A stretch of DNA of 64,000 nt from Podocnemis expansa. Its lineage: Eukaryota > Chordata > Testudines > Podocnemididae. Location of the stretch: contig ML682067.1 of assembly GCA_007922195.1 (NCBI GenBank), positions 9,653,007-9,717,006 on the forward strand, in the 5' to 3' direction. Positions 21,216 through 31,693 of this stretch are shown piece by piece. The notes under the pieces were generated by a model that was not told the DNA's origin, searched no databases, and saw only the letters and a program-made list of their open reading frames with translations. How positions within the stretch are numbered: the first letter of the stretch is position 1; every line of letters begins with the position of its first letter. The position numbers and the translations under genes were made by a program.

Positions 21216-21599
21216 GGCTATGTCTACACTTAGAGTGTCCTTATTCAAAATGCCAGGAGACTGCCCATGTCCACACCAGCAGCTGCTAGATCAACCTAGG
21301 AGTGGTATATTATGGTTACCTGGCCCACAGTGCACCACAGCAGAGGTGCCTCTCTCTCTCCCGGCGACTCCTTTACTACAGGATGTGAGTGACCACACCG
21401 CCCTCCATACTGTGTGTGGCAACAGGGAGCCCAGGAGGGTCAGGGAGCCTGACATGGCCCAGCAATGTGCCAGCGCAGCACTCCACACCCTCCCTGCATT
21501 GCCCAGGCTCCTCCAGCTCTGGACCAGGTGCTGCAGGGCAATTGCCAGCACAGAGGCAGGGCGCAGCAGCTGTAAGGCTCAAACAGCACATAGCGGTAG
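21216..21599. mobile_element. Partial GGCTATGTC-type element
   Basis: It starts with the intact terminus GGCTATGTCTACACTTAG. No matching right terminus appears before the PLE fragment at 21600. The interior is GC-rich. Confidence 0.45.
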
Positions 21600-21705
21600 G
21601 TGAAGTCAAATCACCTGTTGTAGTGGGAAAGAAAAATCTACACTCACAATTTAATCCTGCTTTCACACAATCTAATCTAAAAGAAATAGCAACTTTCTTT
21701 CTTTC
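21600..21705 (-). pseudogene. PLE endonuclease C-terminal fragment
   Basis: The minus frame reads RLDCVKAGLNCECRFFFPTT, matching the C-terminus of the GIY-YIG frame at 28.7 kb (KLNSVKAGLSRDYGFFSHYK). Only about 30 codons remain. It ends where the GGCTATGTC element begins. Confidence 0.7.
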
Positions 21706-21708
21706 TAT

Positions 21709-22778
21709 GGGTATGTCCACACAGGGCTTTTATTTCAAAACAACACTGGTTGTTTCGAAATAAAAGTCCCTATGTTCACACAACGTTTTCTTGTTTTGAA
21801 AGGAGGGAGATCCTTGTTTGGAAACAAGAGCCCTCCTTTCGAAACAGCTTAAACCACTTTGCTTTTGAAAGGAGGGTTATTTCAAAACCAGTTATTTCGA
21901 AATAAGCCATTTGGACATGTTATTTTGAAACGATCCTTGTTTTGAAATAACAAGGACCTTCCTCCCAGGGTGCATAGCATCCTGGGGGGAAGGTCCCACC
22001 CCCCCAGCACCCTGGCCAGGGATCAGCACTCTGGCCAGGGTGCTGAGTGGGGTGCAGGGGGTTGGAGGGTGCCCCAGCCAGCTTCCCCCCNNNNNNNNNN
22101 NNNNNNNNNNNNNNNNNNNNNNNNNNNNNNNNNNNNNNNNNNNNNNNNNNNNNNNNNNNNNNNNNNNNNNNNNNNNNNNNNNNNNNNNNNNNNNNNNNNN
22201 NNNNNNNNNNNNNNNNNNNNNNNNNNNNNNNNNNNNNNNNNNNNNNNNNNNNNNNNNNNNNNNNNNNNNNNNNNNNNNNNNNNNNNNNNNNNNNNNNNNN
22301 NNNNNNNNNNNNNNNNNNNNNNNNNNNNNNNNNNNNNNNNNNNNNNNNNNNNNNNNNNNNNNNNNNNNNNNNNNNNNNNNNNNNNNNNNNNNNNNNNNNN
22401 NNNNNNNNNNNNNNNNNNNNNNNNNNNNNNNNNNNNNNNNNNNNNNNNNNNNNNNNNNNNNNNNNNNNNNNNNNNNNNNNNNNNNNNNNNCCTGCCCCCA
22501 GCAGGAGCCGCAGGGGGAGGGGAAGCCCCCCTGCGCCAGGCAGGAGCTGTGGGGGGGGCAGGAGAAGCCTGGGGGCGGGGCCTCCCTGCCCCTCCCCTCT
22601 CCTATTTCAAAATAGCATGTCACAGTGGACATGCTATTTCGATTCCCTCCTTTTTCCTTATTTCAAAATAGCTTTTTGTTACTTCGAAATAAGGTGTTTC
22701 GAAATAAGGCCTTTATTTCGAAATAGCTTGTTTCGAAATGGCTTGTTTCGAAACAAGGGCTTGTGTGTAGACATAGCC
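21709..22778. mobile_element. GGCTATGTC-type element containing the assembly gap
   Basis: Ends are GGGTATGTCCACACAGGG and GTGTGTAGACATAGCC. The 3-bp flanks are TAT / TGT (imperfect). The arms are full of TTTCGAAATAA words and the core is GC-rich (CACCCTGGCCAGGGAT). The gap of 400 N falls in that core. It separates two PLE pieces in opposite orientation. Confidence 0.65.
22091..22490. other. Assembly gap (400 N)
   Basis: A run of N of exactly 400. Reading frames drawn through it are meaningless. Confidence 0.99.
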
Positions 22779-22794
22779 TGTGTTTTGTTTCCCA

Positions 22795-23000
22795 GTGTTT
22801 GAATCTTAATAACTGCTTTGCTTTGCTGTTAGAGCATGACCTGATCCGATGTCTTACACTCCCCTGCATTTATTTCCTACCATGCTGTAAGTTCCCCTAT
22901 CTTCAACTGTCTGAGGAAGTGGGATTTTCTCCCATGAAAGCTCATCCAATAAATAAATTTGTTAGTCTTAAACAGTCCCTCCAGACTCCTTGTTTGTTTT
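22795..23000 (+). mobile_element. PLE 3' tail with hammerhead-like core
   Basis: The sequence reads CTTTGCTGTTAGAGCATGACC, CTGTAAGTTCCCCTATCTTC, CTGAGGAAGTGGGATTTTCT, GAAAGCTCATCC, AATAAATTTGTTAGTCTT, the standard PLE 3' region. At 22911-22939 CTGAGGA and GAAA flank a good 6-bp stem (GTGGGA/TCCCAT), a CUGANGA...GAAA arrangement. Confidence 0.75.
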
Positions 23001-23019
23001 ACAACAATATCAAGGGGGT

Positions 23020-23312
23020 CCGTCTGAGAAGGGGAGACACACAGGGTCATGCTGAGAAGGGGGAGACACGCACGGTCAGGCTGAGAACGGGAGAGATGCA
23101 GGGTCAAGCTGGAGAACGTGGAAAGATGCCAGATCAGGCTGGGCTGGAGAAGAGGGAGACATGCGATGTTGGGCAGAGAAGGGGGAGACATGCAGGGTTG
23201 GGCTGAAAATGGGGAGAGACACGCAAGGTTGCACTGGAAACAAGCAAGGTGAGAGACACAGGGGGGTCAGGCTAGAGACAGGCAAGGGGAGAGACACAGG
23301 GGGTCTGTGGGT
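23020..23312. repeat. Minisatellite, about 27-30 bp degenerate units
   Basis: GAGAAGGGGGAGACACGCAG and GGTCAGGCTGAGAAGGG-like units repeat about ten times with length changes. The open frames on both strands are repeat artefacts. Confidence 0.75.
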
Positions 23313-23720
23313 GAGGTGGATAAGTGCCAGGACTGAAGTACCACAGGAAGCCCTGGGCTTGGGGCTTCAGCCTGTGGGTTTGAAAATATTTACCATAGCT
23401 TTGACAGTGTGGGATCTCTCCCATGAAAGCTCATGCGATAAATAGAGGAGGAGGAAGGAGAAATTTAATGCCCCAGCCACAGCAAAGCTTCCAGGTACAC
23501 AGCAGCAGATGTTGATGCATCCCCAGGAAGCTTTGCTGTGACTGGGGCATTTATCTACCACCACCGTTACCAGCTTTTTTGAGAATGTTTTCATCAGGTA
23601 TTCCATGTAAAGTAATGAATACCTTTAGGTGTTCCCCAGTCCACTAAAGGTTGAGAAACACTGAACTAGACTAACATGGCTACGCCTTCAGAATTTGTCA
23701 GTGTAAGCTATGATGCACGT
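23313..23720. other. PLE tail scraps around a 25-bp hairpin
   Basis: PLE words (CTCCCATGAAAGCTCATGC near 23418, and CTAGACTAACATGGC near 23668) flank an unrelated inverted repeat at 23468-23492 / 23526-23550. Like the copies at 15.5 and 16.2 kb, the two PLE ends are brought close together. Confidence 0.5.
23468..23550. repeat. Inverted repeat, 25-bp arms, 33-bp loop
   Basis: The left arm ATGCCCCAGCCACAGCAAAG (23468-23487, continuing CTTCC) is complementary to GGAAGCTTTGCTGTGACTGG (23526 on, continuing GGCAT) at 24 of 25 positions. It does not match any other repeat in the window. Confidence 0.85.
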
Positions 23721-25239
23721 AGCTCTCATCAGAGAAAAGCTGTGGGTCATGTGAGATTATGAGGCCTGGGATGTGGTCAGAGAGTACAAGGTCTAATAGT
23801 ATGGGACAAAGACTCTGTAGGTTGCATTTGCCCCAAAAAGTTTTATATGTATGAACGGTTTAGCCTTACTTACTTGTAGGACAACAGATGCCCAGCAGAT
23901 GACCCATTTTCAGTGGTAGCTCTCTATACCCTGATTATGGAAAAGGAGATGAAAGCCTTTTTTCCAGCCTTATACTCAAAAATGGTGAGAACAGCCTTAC
24001 AATGGAAACTCTTTTTGCACCTATAACTGTCAATCCAGTCACATATTTAGACAAATGAATGGTCTCACAAACTGTATAATGTTAATTTGCTTTGTTTGTG
24101 TGAGGTTAATAAAAGAAATACCATATTTTTAAGTTTACTGGGCTCAAGTTAATTTATGTTACATGAGATTATGAAGGGTTGGTAGTCGAGCTATCATCAT
24201 GTATTATGAACTTGTCCACAAGTCAAAGTGTTATTTGTTTGAAGAATAATTAACTGTTGGCTGAAGAAATGAACTGTATTAACTTTATGTTTCGTTGCTT
24301 ATTGCCGTGCCTTTAGAAAAAAATGATTTTATATTCAGGTGTTGCCTTTCGTTTGCATATTTCATAGAAATAATGTTTTTTCTTTGATTTTAAAAGTAAC
24401 ATAGGTAGTTTAGAAATTGCTATTTCATTCTTGGAACCTGCCTTTTTACAGTATGCTTAATAAACAGTATTAGCAGATTGAACTAACTGATCTTGCTTCT
24501 TTGAAGAGAATTACACATAAGCATTTTAAACAGTTTAAAAACTTCTTGGAAATGGTTGCCTTGAAATTAATTGTGTATTTAAATGGGAGGAACAGCTTTC
24601 TGTAAAACCAAGAGTTCTTTTGAAAACCAAAAGTGGTATAGCCATTCAGTCCTCAAGTGGAGAAAATCATGATATGGCAGATAACTAAAAGATCTTGGGT
24701 GGGAAGAAAATATCTATTTTATAAATTCATAAAGACAACACCACTCTAAGGTATTCATTGTTACTGCAATAACAGCACTTTGGCCAAGGCCTTGAAGGGT
24801 ACCCAAGTTGCATTACTATTAGGGATGTAGTGAATGTGCAGGGTTACCATATTCCAGGTTCCCAAAAAAGATGACACTATGGAGGGGGGAGCCGGGAGAG
24901 GAAGCTGGGGGACAGTACAGTTTGGGATGCTGAAAGTGGAACATACAGTACTGGTTCTCATTGGTAGTGGGGGACAGTGTCATTCTTTGTCATGGTGGCA
25001 GGGTTGCTAGTAGAAGCCCAGCATATGCAGACAGCTTCCATGAACACCTCATTGTGGAACCTCCTTCACAGCTGGGTGGGATCCAACGGCTGTAGCTTGC
25101 AGGGACCTGGATCAATCAGCTTTGGGTGAAGGGGAAGAACCAGTCAAGGAGCTGATCAATCAGGGCTCTTTCTGAGCTACAGCTTGTCTGCTCTGCAAAA
25201 CCTCCTGCCACTTTCTGTTATTTCAAAAATTCCCCATCA
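23721..25239. other. AT-rich, no gene recognised
   Basis: Long AT-rich, unique-looking DNA. GGGTTACCATATTCC near 24844 resembles one end of a TA-flanked element, but no partner end was found. Confidence 0.4.
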
Positions 25240-26120
25240 AGGCTTTTTCCCCACTCTGGCACTCTGAGTGCAGAAGATGGGGGCCTGCAACAGGCCTTAA
25301 AAGCCACTGGCCTTAAAGCCTGCTCTTAGAAGTCTCCAAGGCCTCCAATTCCTGGCCTTGGAGTGGTATCGCTGCCACCACCCAAATGCAAAAAACCTCT
25401 TGAGACCCAGGAAGGCGCACTTGGGAATTCCTCCCTGTGAGGTACTTGCAATCCTGTTTATTCCTCCTTCAGGAAAGTGACTGGACCCCAGCTGCAATAT
25501 GAGCTGGAACTGGAACAGGGTTCCCTCTAGTAGCTGCCTGTGCAGTCCAAGGCACATGCACACAAACCTCTTGCCCTACCAGGAACAGAACCAGAACTTA
25601 CTTAAAAGGTAAAATCTTTAATCAAAAAGAACAGATAATAAACACAGAGAGTTGCTTCTCTGGGAATTAACTTAGGTAGTTACAGGGTAGTGGGCGGGGG
25701 GGGGGAGGTTACATGTGCTCAGCACAGAGAAATCCAAAAAACAAGCCAAAAACAAAGAAAATACCCTGACCGCGTCTAAGTAAACATTCCCTGTTCTACC
25801 CACGCCTGGTCAGTACCAAACTTAACTTATCTCTGGTAAGGATGTTGCTGGATTCTTCCTCAGGCCCCTCTGGCCTCCTTCTGATCCTTCCAGGAGCTCT
25901 GCTGCATCCAAACAGGCCCAGGCCAGGCTGCTGTTACAATTCAAAAGCCTGCACTTCCTTCCTATTGGCTGTCCTGGGACTCACTGACCAGAATGTTAAC
26001 CCCTTCCTCCCCAAGGGTTACTACACCCCCCAGACAGAGAAAGGAGGCTCCAAACCTGGACCTGACACATTCTGCCTGTTTTATCACAAACTTAACAGAC
26101 TTCTCATTGGGGTTGCTTTA
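25240..26120. repeat. Unclassified interspersed repeat, possibly LTR-derived
   Basis: The sequence from CCACTCTGGCACTCTGAGTG to CCCCCAGACAGAGAAAGG looks like a repeat widespread in turtle genomes. I cannot place its family. No protein-coding domain and no terminal repeat were found. Confidence 0.3.
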
Positions 26121-26761
26121 ATTCTTTATATTTAAAAACCATGAGCCAGCTCTTCAGTTAGTATAAATTGGCATGTCTATTTGTAAGTCAGTGTACTTCC
26201 ATTGATTTTATACCTGCTGAAAATCTAACCTTTTGTATTTAAACAATACAAGATTTATAATGGAACGTAACATCCAAATTCAATAGGCTTTCCAACTTAT
26301 TTTGTGAACACCGGTAACAGTTTCTCTTTTATTATTATTGTACATACTATACTTCAGCTTTGCCTTTCAATCTAGTTGGTCTCCCCAAACTGCTCACTTG
26401 AGCCATTGTACCACAGAAGACACATCTGCTTTTGCATGTATTAATAACATGCTGCTGTATAAATGATTAATATAAGACACCACAGCCCTTGAGTTATGGT
26501 GTGGTAATTCACACTTAGCTGCTTAGATGGCTCTCAGGCTCTAACCTTGTGATTCACAATGCACTAGGCATGATTTATTGCACTGTAATTCACACTCAGT
26601 TCTTTCTAATTGCTAAAATTTAGTGTGTGGCATGTACCAAATGGATCATATAATTGATCAGAAGGTGCAAATCAGAGCCAAAGGGTATAGCTGGATTAGT
26701 TAATTATGCAAAGTTTGTGTGACAGCTGAAAGACAAAACAGTGAAGTAGTAGATTATAAGC
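26121..26761. other. AT-rich, no gene
   Basis: No sustained frame and no recognised repeat. Confidence 0.45.
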
Positions 26762-27228
26762 AAGGAGTCCTGTGCACTTAAAGACTAACAAATTTATTTA
26801 TTGCATGAGTTTTCCCCACAAAAGCTCATGTGATAAATAAATTTGTTAGTCTTCAAGTCACGGGTATCACACACATGGCCTGCAGGCTACATGTGGCTCC
26901 TAAAGCTATGTCCTGCAGCCCGTAACACCACTATTGTTACCAATAGTTGCAATATTGTCATATGAAAAGGTTTCAGTGGTGTGGCCCTTGGGCTAATGTG
27001 CTACTCCTCGTGCGGCCCTCGTGGTGATCTGAGTTTCACACTCCTGCTTTAAGTGCTCAGGAACTGCTTTGATTTGCTGTTACAGTATGACCTGATTCCA
27101 TGACTGATACTCCCCTGCATTTATTTTCCTCTCATTCTGTAAGCTCCCCAACTTCAAAGCATCTGACTAAGTGGGATTTTCTCCCATGAAGCTCACGCGA
27201 TAAATAAATGTGTTAGTCTTTAAGTGCC
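26762..27228. mobile_element. PLE tails, fold-back, interrupted by a 188-bp hAT MITE
   Basis: A minus-strand tail (26762-26818) meets a plus-strand tail (26819-26858) head to head. After the hAT MITE, a second plus-strand tail runs 27055-27228 (GATTTGCTGTTACAGTATG to TTAGTCTTTAAGTGCCAC). A CTGACTA...GAA core shows the hammerhead-like motif has decayed here. Confidence 0.7.
26859..27046. mobile_element. 188-bp hAT MITE, sister of the copy at 8123
   Basis: Ends are CACGGGTATCACAC and GTTTCACACTCCTG. Duplication is CTTCAAGT / CTTTAAGT (7 of 8) in a PLE tail. It is inverted relative to 8123-8310, with identical length. Confidence 0.8.
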
Positions 27229-27470
27229 ACCAGGGGTGTCGCTGCCCTGGGGAGAGACCCGGGGCACGGGCCCAGACCCTGCCCTGGCCCAAGGCTCCGC
27301 CCCAGCCCGAAGGCCCCACCCCCTGTCCAGGGACAGGGCCGGAAGCCGCTGCGCCGCCGCGGGCGGCTAGGCCCTGCATCCCCGGCCAGGGACGGGGCCG
27401 GAAGCAGCTGTGAGCGGCCGGGCCCCGCATCCCTGGCTGGGCACTTAAAGACTAGTCTGCTTATTCCACT
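27229..27470. mobile_element. hAT end (CAGGGGTGTCGCTGCC) joined to a minus-strand PLE scrap
   Basis: The left terminus and GC-rich units match the 12.5-kb element. The right terminus is missing, and at 27440 the sequence turns into the PLE word GCACTTAAAGACTAG on the minus strand. Confidence 0.5.
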
Positions 27471-27509
27471 TTCAAAAAAATGACCCTGGAAGCTTAAATT
27501 CAGAACTTT

Positions 27510-27830
27510 GTTAAACACTAAAAAGCATGGTCTTAATAAAGACGCTGGTTTTATGACTCATTATAACAACCTGTAACAGCTCATTTTTGTCTTTTGACTA
27601 ACGGGGTGTTGATGGGCCACTTCACCTTGACTGGTCCCTTAGAATACGTGCTAACTACTTATACTACATAAATTACCTGTTACACTTTGTATTTAGCTGT
27701 GACACTCTCAATACCTTTCCCAGACCTGAAGAATAATTCTGTGTAGCTCAAAAGCTTGTATCTCTTATCAACATAAGCTGGCCCAGAAAGAGATATTACC
27801 TCACCCCCTTTACCTTTCAGACCCTGAGAT
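27510..27830 (+). mobile_element. Second PLE-like 3' tail family
   Basis: GACTGGTCCCTTAGAATACG, CCAGACCTGAAGAATAATTC, TAGCTCAAAAGCTTGTATC and GAGATATTACCTCACCCC form a tail common in reptile genomes. CTGAAGA followed by a stem and AAAA in the same layout suggests a decayed hammerhead-like core. Membership in PLE is inferred. Confidence 0.5.
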
Positions 27831-28073
27831 GGTGATATTTTTCACTACAGTGCTGTACATACCATAGTCGCACATCCACCAAAACAACTGTTCCACTTTA
27901 CACAGTGAGTAGTGCAATCTGCATAAATTAAGCATGCATGTAAGTGTGTCTCTGCAGGATCAGGACCTCAGTGGCAGCCTGAATGGAATGATCACTAGGT
28001 AGACATTTCTATAAAGCAGTAAGAGAGCACTTGCATCTTGTTACCTTATGGACAGATAACATACAGATTCTGT

Positions 28074-28199
28074 ATGTATTCCAAGTTCCAAAGGGGCAGC
28101 CATGTTAGTCTTGTTCAGCAAAAGAAGCAAGGTGTCCTGTGGCACTTAAAGACTAACAGATTTATTTGTTTAAGTGCCACAGACTCCTGGTTTCTCATG
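28074..28199. mobile_element. PLE fold-back copy with 10-bp target duplication
   Basis: The end AAGTTCCAAAGGGGCAGCC, then TTAGTCTTGTTCAGC, a minus-strand tail (GTGGCACTTAAAGACTAAC) and a short plus-strand tail (TTTAAGTGCCACAGACTCC). CAGATTCTGT occurs at 28064-28073 and 28200-28209. Confidence 0.7.
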
Positions 28200-28484
28200 C
28201 AGATTCTGTTGATGGGAAGGACTCTCATTTTTTCTAGTGCATACAGACCTTATTCAGGTAAAAAGCTAAGAGCATTGGGGCCAAGTAGGTTCAATTGTCC
28301 ATCTCGTCCTGGCATGAGATAACCTGAGAAACTGAGCTGAAAAGTAGTTTATTTCTGTTCATGAATTCCTCAGGCTTTGTCATCCACCATTGTTTAAATT
28401 TTTGTTATCAAATAGTGCTCAGCCTTCCAGGATGAAATAAGTAGGAAAGAGTACTGTATATTGTTCTCCAGTAAAAAAACAACA
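28200..28484. other. No gene seen
   Basis: Unique-looking DNA between two PLE copies. Confidence 0.4.
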
Positions 28485-29215
28485 AGCAGTTGTGTGGCAC
28501 TTTAAGACTAACATTTATTTTTTGCATGAGCTTTTGTGGGAGAAGATCCCACTTCCTCAGATGCTTCGAAGATGGGTGAACTTACAGAAAGGAATGAAAC
28601 TAAATGCAAGGGGGTGTAAAACATAGGATCAGGTCATAAAGTAACAGCAAATCAGAGCAGTTTACAGGCTCAAACCATGGGAAGCCTGAAGTCAAATTAC
28701 CCTTTGTAATGGGAAAAGAACCCATAGTCTCGACTGAGTCCTGCTTTCACAGAATTTAGCTTGCATATTAATTCGAGTTCAGCTGTTTCTCTTTGAAGTC
28801 TTGATGTCCCAGGTACATCTCTAACGACAGTCATTAACAAATCCATCATCGAGTGATTAGGAAGATGGAAGTGCTCAGCAACTGGTTTCTTTGTTCTTTG
28901 ATTTCTGATATCAGCTCTGTGCTCATTCAGTCTCTTACCGAGCGATCGTCCTGTTTGTCCAATATATAAGGTGTTGGGGCATTTCTTGCACATGATGGCA
29001 TAGACCACATTAGTAGATGAGCAGGTAAATGAGCCTTTGATGGAGTAGCAGGCTTGATTAGGACCTATGATGGTGTCTGTTGTGTAGATATGTGGGCAGA
29101 CTTGGCAGCGTGGTTTTTTGCAGGGGTGTGTGCCTGTTCCAATGTTCTTGTTGTTAGATCTGTAGTTGCTGGTGAGTATCTGTTTAAGATTAGGGGGCTG
29201 CCACCCCACTGTTTA
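28485..29215 (-). mobile_element. 5'-truncated Penelope-like element with endonuclease frame
   Basis: Read on the minus strand: GIY-YIG frame (29209-28697), about 200 bp of 3' UTR, the CTGAGGA...stem core and the tail GTTAGTCTTAAAGTGCCAC ending near 28490. This copy links the many tail-only fragments of the window to a PLE. The RT is missing because the copy is truncated at about 29215. Confidence 0.85.
28697..29209 (-). CDS. GIY-YIG endonuclease domain of a Neptune-type PLE (truncated)
   Basis: This is an open frame of 170 codons without an ATG at its head (it opens with GTG at the truncation), so it is the C-terminal part of a larger RT-endonuclease protein. Residues about 24-42 hold a Cys-rich linker (CKKPRCQVC). 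The GIY-YIG core begins at VVYAIMCKKC and TLYIGQTGRSLGKRLNEHR, with the catalytic Arg in RSLGKR and the conserved Glu near AELELICKLN. In PLEs this domain nicks target DNA for reverse transcription. The frame is unbroken, which is unusual here, but without the RT it cannot move itself. The 3' UTR and tail follow directly. Confidence 0.85.
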   Translation of the reverse strand: MGWQPPNLKQILTSNYRSNNKNIGTGTHPCKKPRCQVCPHIYTTDTIIGPNQACYSIKGSFTCSSTNVVYAIMCKKCPNTLYIGQTGRSLGKRLNEHRADIRNQRTKKPVAEHFHLPNHSMMDLLMTVVRDVPGTSRLQRETAELELICKLNSVKAGLSRDYGFFSHYKG

Positions 29216-30158
29216 TGGTTAATTGGAAAGGCAAATATATCTATCTTTTTTTACTAATCAATTTATAGCAAAGTTGAGTGCTGGAAACAACTTGAGTGCA
29301 GCAGGAGTCCTCTTTAGGTCCTGTCCAGTCCAGCAGGTCTATTATACAAAATTGTTCATTTCACTTACAGTATGCTGAAATGTAGCTCTCTCGTGTTGGG
29401 ATTTGACAGGTGCCTGTATGAGCATATAATATTAATAAATGCAGCTTGACTGTTGTTTCCTTGTCCGATGGCAGAGCTAAGCAGGAAATGTGAAGTAGAA
29501 ATTTGGCTGGTTTGTTCTAAGTATCACTTTGAGGACTCATGAGCTAAACCTAGCACCACAATGCCTGTGAGATAGTTCTTTAATGAACTTTAAGTGATCA
29601 AGCAGGTAATCTTTGATTTATAAATTCCCATGGGGGAAGAAAGAAGAAATTGAGCCCCAAAGCTCTGAGGTTTTGCTTTTGTGATGGATTTCTGAAAGTC
29701 AGAATGAAATAAACCTTTCAAATGAAACAATGTCAATATAGTCATCAGCTAGGCATATCAGTAGTGCAGGGATGAAAGTATGTTAATCAAATCTCCTGAA
29801 AGAGACTGACCAACTAAAAGAACAATAGCTGACTAGAAATAGCTCCACTGGCTGTTATTCTTATCAGCTTGTTATCCCCTTTATTAAGGGTCAGTGTGAA
29901 CAACATCTATTAAGGACAGTGTTATACAAATAAGTGTGATTGTCTTGCTGATTAACTAGAACTTAGCCCTGGGATCTGCATCTCACTCTCTGCCCCCTTT
30001 TCTATTTTTTTTTAAATTTCTGGGTTTTTTTAAAATAAATGCTCTGTAGTTCTTGTTCAGAGAATAATGATTTAAGGTGATTCAGCTCATATCTGAAGAG
30101 TAGTTCACTGCAGGATTCAGATCCCCAGTTTAGCATGGACAAAATGCCTGCAGATGTG
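29216..30158. other. AT-rich, no gene
   Basis: No sustained frame and no recognised repeat. Confidence 0.45.
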
Positions 30159-30166
30159 TGTGTCTG

Positions 30167-30566
30167 CAGTGGCATCACTGGCTCCTGGCACACGGGGCAC
30201 GTGCCCTGAGTCCCAGCCCCGAGTGTTCTGGGAAGCTCCTGCCTCTCCCAGCCCTGTCCCTGGCCAGAGATCCAGGGCCTGGCCGCTGCTGGTGATGCTT
30301 GCCTCTCCCAGCCCCATCCCAGGCTGTCCTGCCTGCTGCTCCCAGCCCAGTTCCTGGCTGGGAATTCAGGCCAGACCACCTGTGGCGGCACCCACCTCTC
30401 CCAGCCCTGTCACCAGCCAGGGATCGGGGACCAGGCTGGCAGCAGCAGGAGCCCAAAGCTGGATCGGGCCCAGGCAAGGAATTGGGACGTGAGGGTGGGG
30501 CCCACGGCCAGATGGCGGGGCCTGTACCCGTGTTACAGTTCTTTCCCTGGGGCAGCGATGCTCCTG
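30167..30566. mobile_element. Complete 400-bp hAT element (CAGNGGCRTYRCTGG family)
   Basis: Ends are CAGTGGCATCACTGGC and CAGCGATGCTCCTG. The 8-bp duplication TGTGTCTG (30159-30166, 30567-30574) is perfect. The interior holds degenerate CTCTCCCAGCCCTGTC units. This copy best defines the family also seen at 10.9, 12.5, 27.2 and 42.7 kb. Confidence 0.85.
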
Positions 30567-30589
30567 TGTGTCTGCAAACTGAACTATAA

Positions 30590-30855
30590 AGTTCCATAGT
30601 GTAGCCATGTTAGTCTAGTTTCAGTGATTCCCAAGCATTTGTGAGTCACAACACACTTGCCAACATATTGTGACTCTTCTAGATACACTAGCCCACTCCC
30701 TCCATGCCAAATCCAACCATCTCCCTGGCTCTCCATGACACGTTTACCACTATGTGGTGACACAGTAATGTGTCCTGATGCAGTGGTTGAAAACCAGTGA
30801 TCTAGTTCAGAAAAACAAACATGGAGTCCCACAGCTCAAGACTCCTTGTTTGCTG
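30590..30855. mobile_element. PLE end split by a hAT element
   Basis: GTTCCATAGTGTAGCCATG and TTAGTCTAGTT precede the hAT element (30622-30800). TCTAGTTCAGAAAAACAAAC and GACTCCTTGTTTGC follow it. TCTAGTTT (30614-30621) / TCTAGTTC (30801-30808) is the duplication. Confidence 0.65.
30622..30800. mobile_element. Short hAT element (CAGTGATTCCCAAGC)
   Basis: Ends are CAGTGATTCCCAAGC and GTTGAAAACCAGTGA. The 179-bp interior lacks coding potential. It lies inside a PLE end with a 7 of 8 duplication. Confidence 0.65.
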
Positions 30856-31693
30856 AGCTGTAAAGGTTTGTTTTCATCACCAGTTAGATGTGACAATCAA
30901 TAATCTGACTGACAAAAAGTAAAAGAAGCTTAAGAATGTAGTTGTTTAGGTAAATTGTGATAGCTCTTTGACATGGAGTCCCTGGGGACTGAGGGGTAAG
31001 TCAATTAATTCTCAACCGATCAGCTGATCACCTCACCTATCTTCTCTATGAATTAGCAGTATTTTCCCATAGTTACAATTGTTTTAAAAATGTTTAATAG
31101 TACTGATATATTTTCACAAAGTATTTTTAATATCCATAGCTGGTTAATAATTGTAATTATCTGCTCTGTGTAGACGGAGCAAGCTCTTGGTCTTTTCTCC
31201 AAAAAATAAAAATTCAGGCTCATGTCCTCCTCCTCTCACCCATTACCAGGGTTGTAAATGGAGAGATGACACCCACCTTTGACCTCCAAAGCTGCACAGG
31301 GCTATCCTTCTGATCTTCTGTTAGTTACATTCCATGAACAGAAAAATTCAAAAAATGTGCACCTTTGCAAACAGAACCCAAACATGGTTTGTTTTAACTG
31401 CTATCTGCAAACTGCAGTCACTGAGTTTTGCAGAGCTCTTTGCTGCTTTTATGTTCAGTGAAATATCATAGGCACTTTTGGAAAAACAGTAGGAAAAATT
31501 TAAATTGGTTTCACTAGAAAAAGACACTTCAGCATGGTTAGCAAGTATTGAACCTGAGGTAGTCTGTGCTGGGAAAAATTACATGTCACTACCATGTATA
31601 GCACTCATGTGCTCCAGACAGGCAATTGAGGATAAAGTTTAAGTCAACCTAGATTTAAAGGAGTTTTCTGAACTGGCTACTTGGTGTTCTCTC
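30856..31693. other. No gene seen
   Basis: AT-rich, unique-looking DNA up to the DIRS end. Confidence 0.4.

Noticed and set aside
21892..22802. Long reading frames crossing 22091-22490
   Set aside because: They run through 400 N; the codons are undefined.
24843..24900. GGGTTACCATATTCC as a further TA-flanked MITE
   Set aside because: Only one terminus-like end is present and the internal sequence does not match the family.
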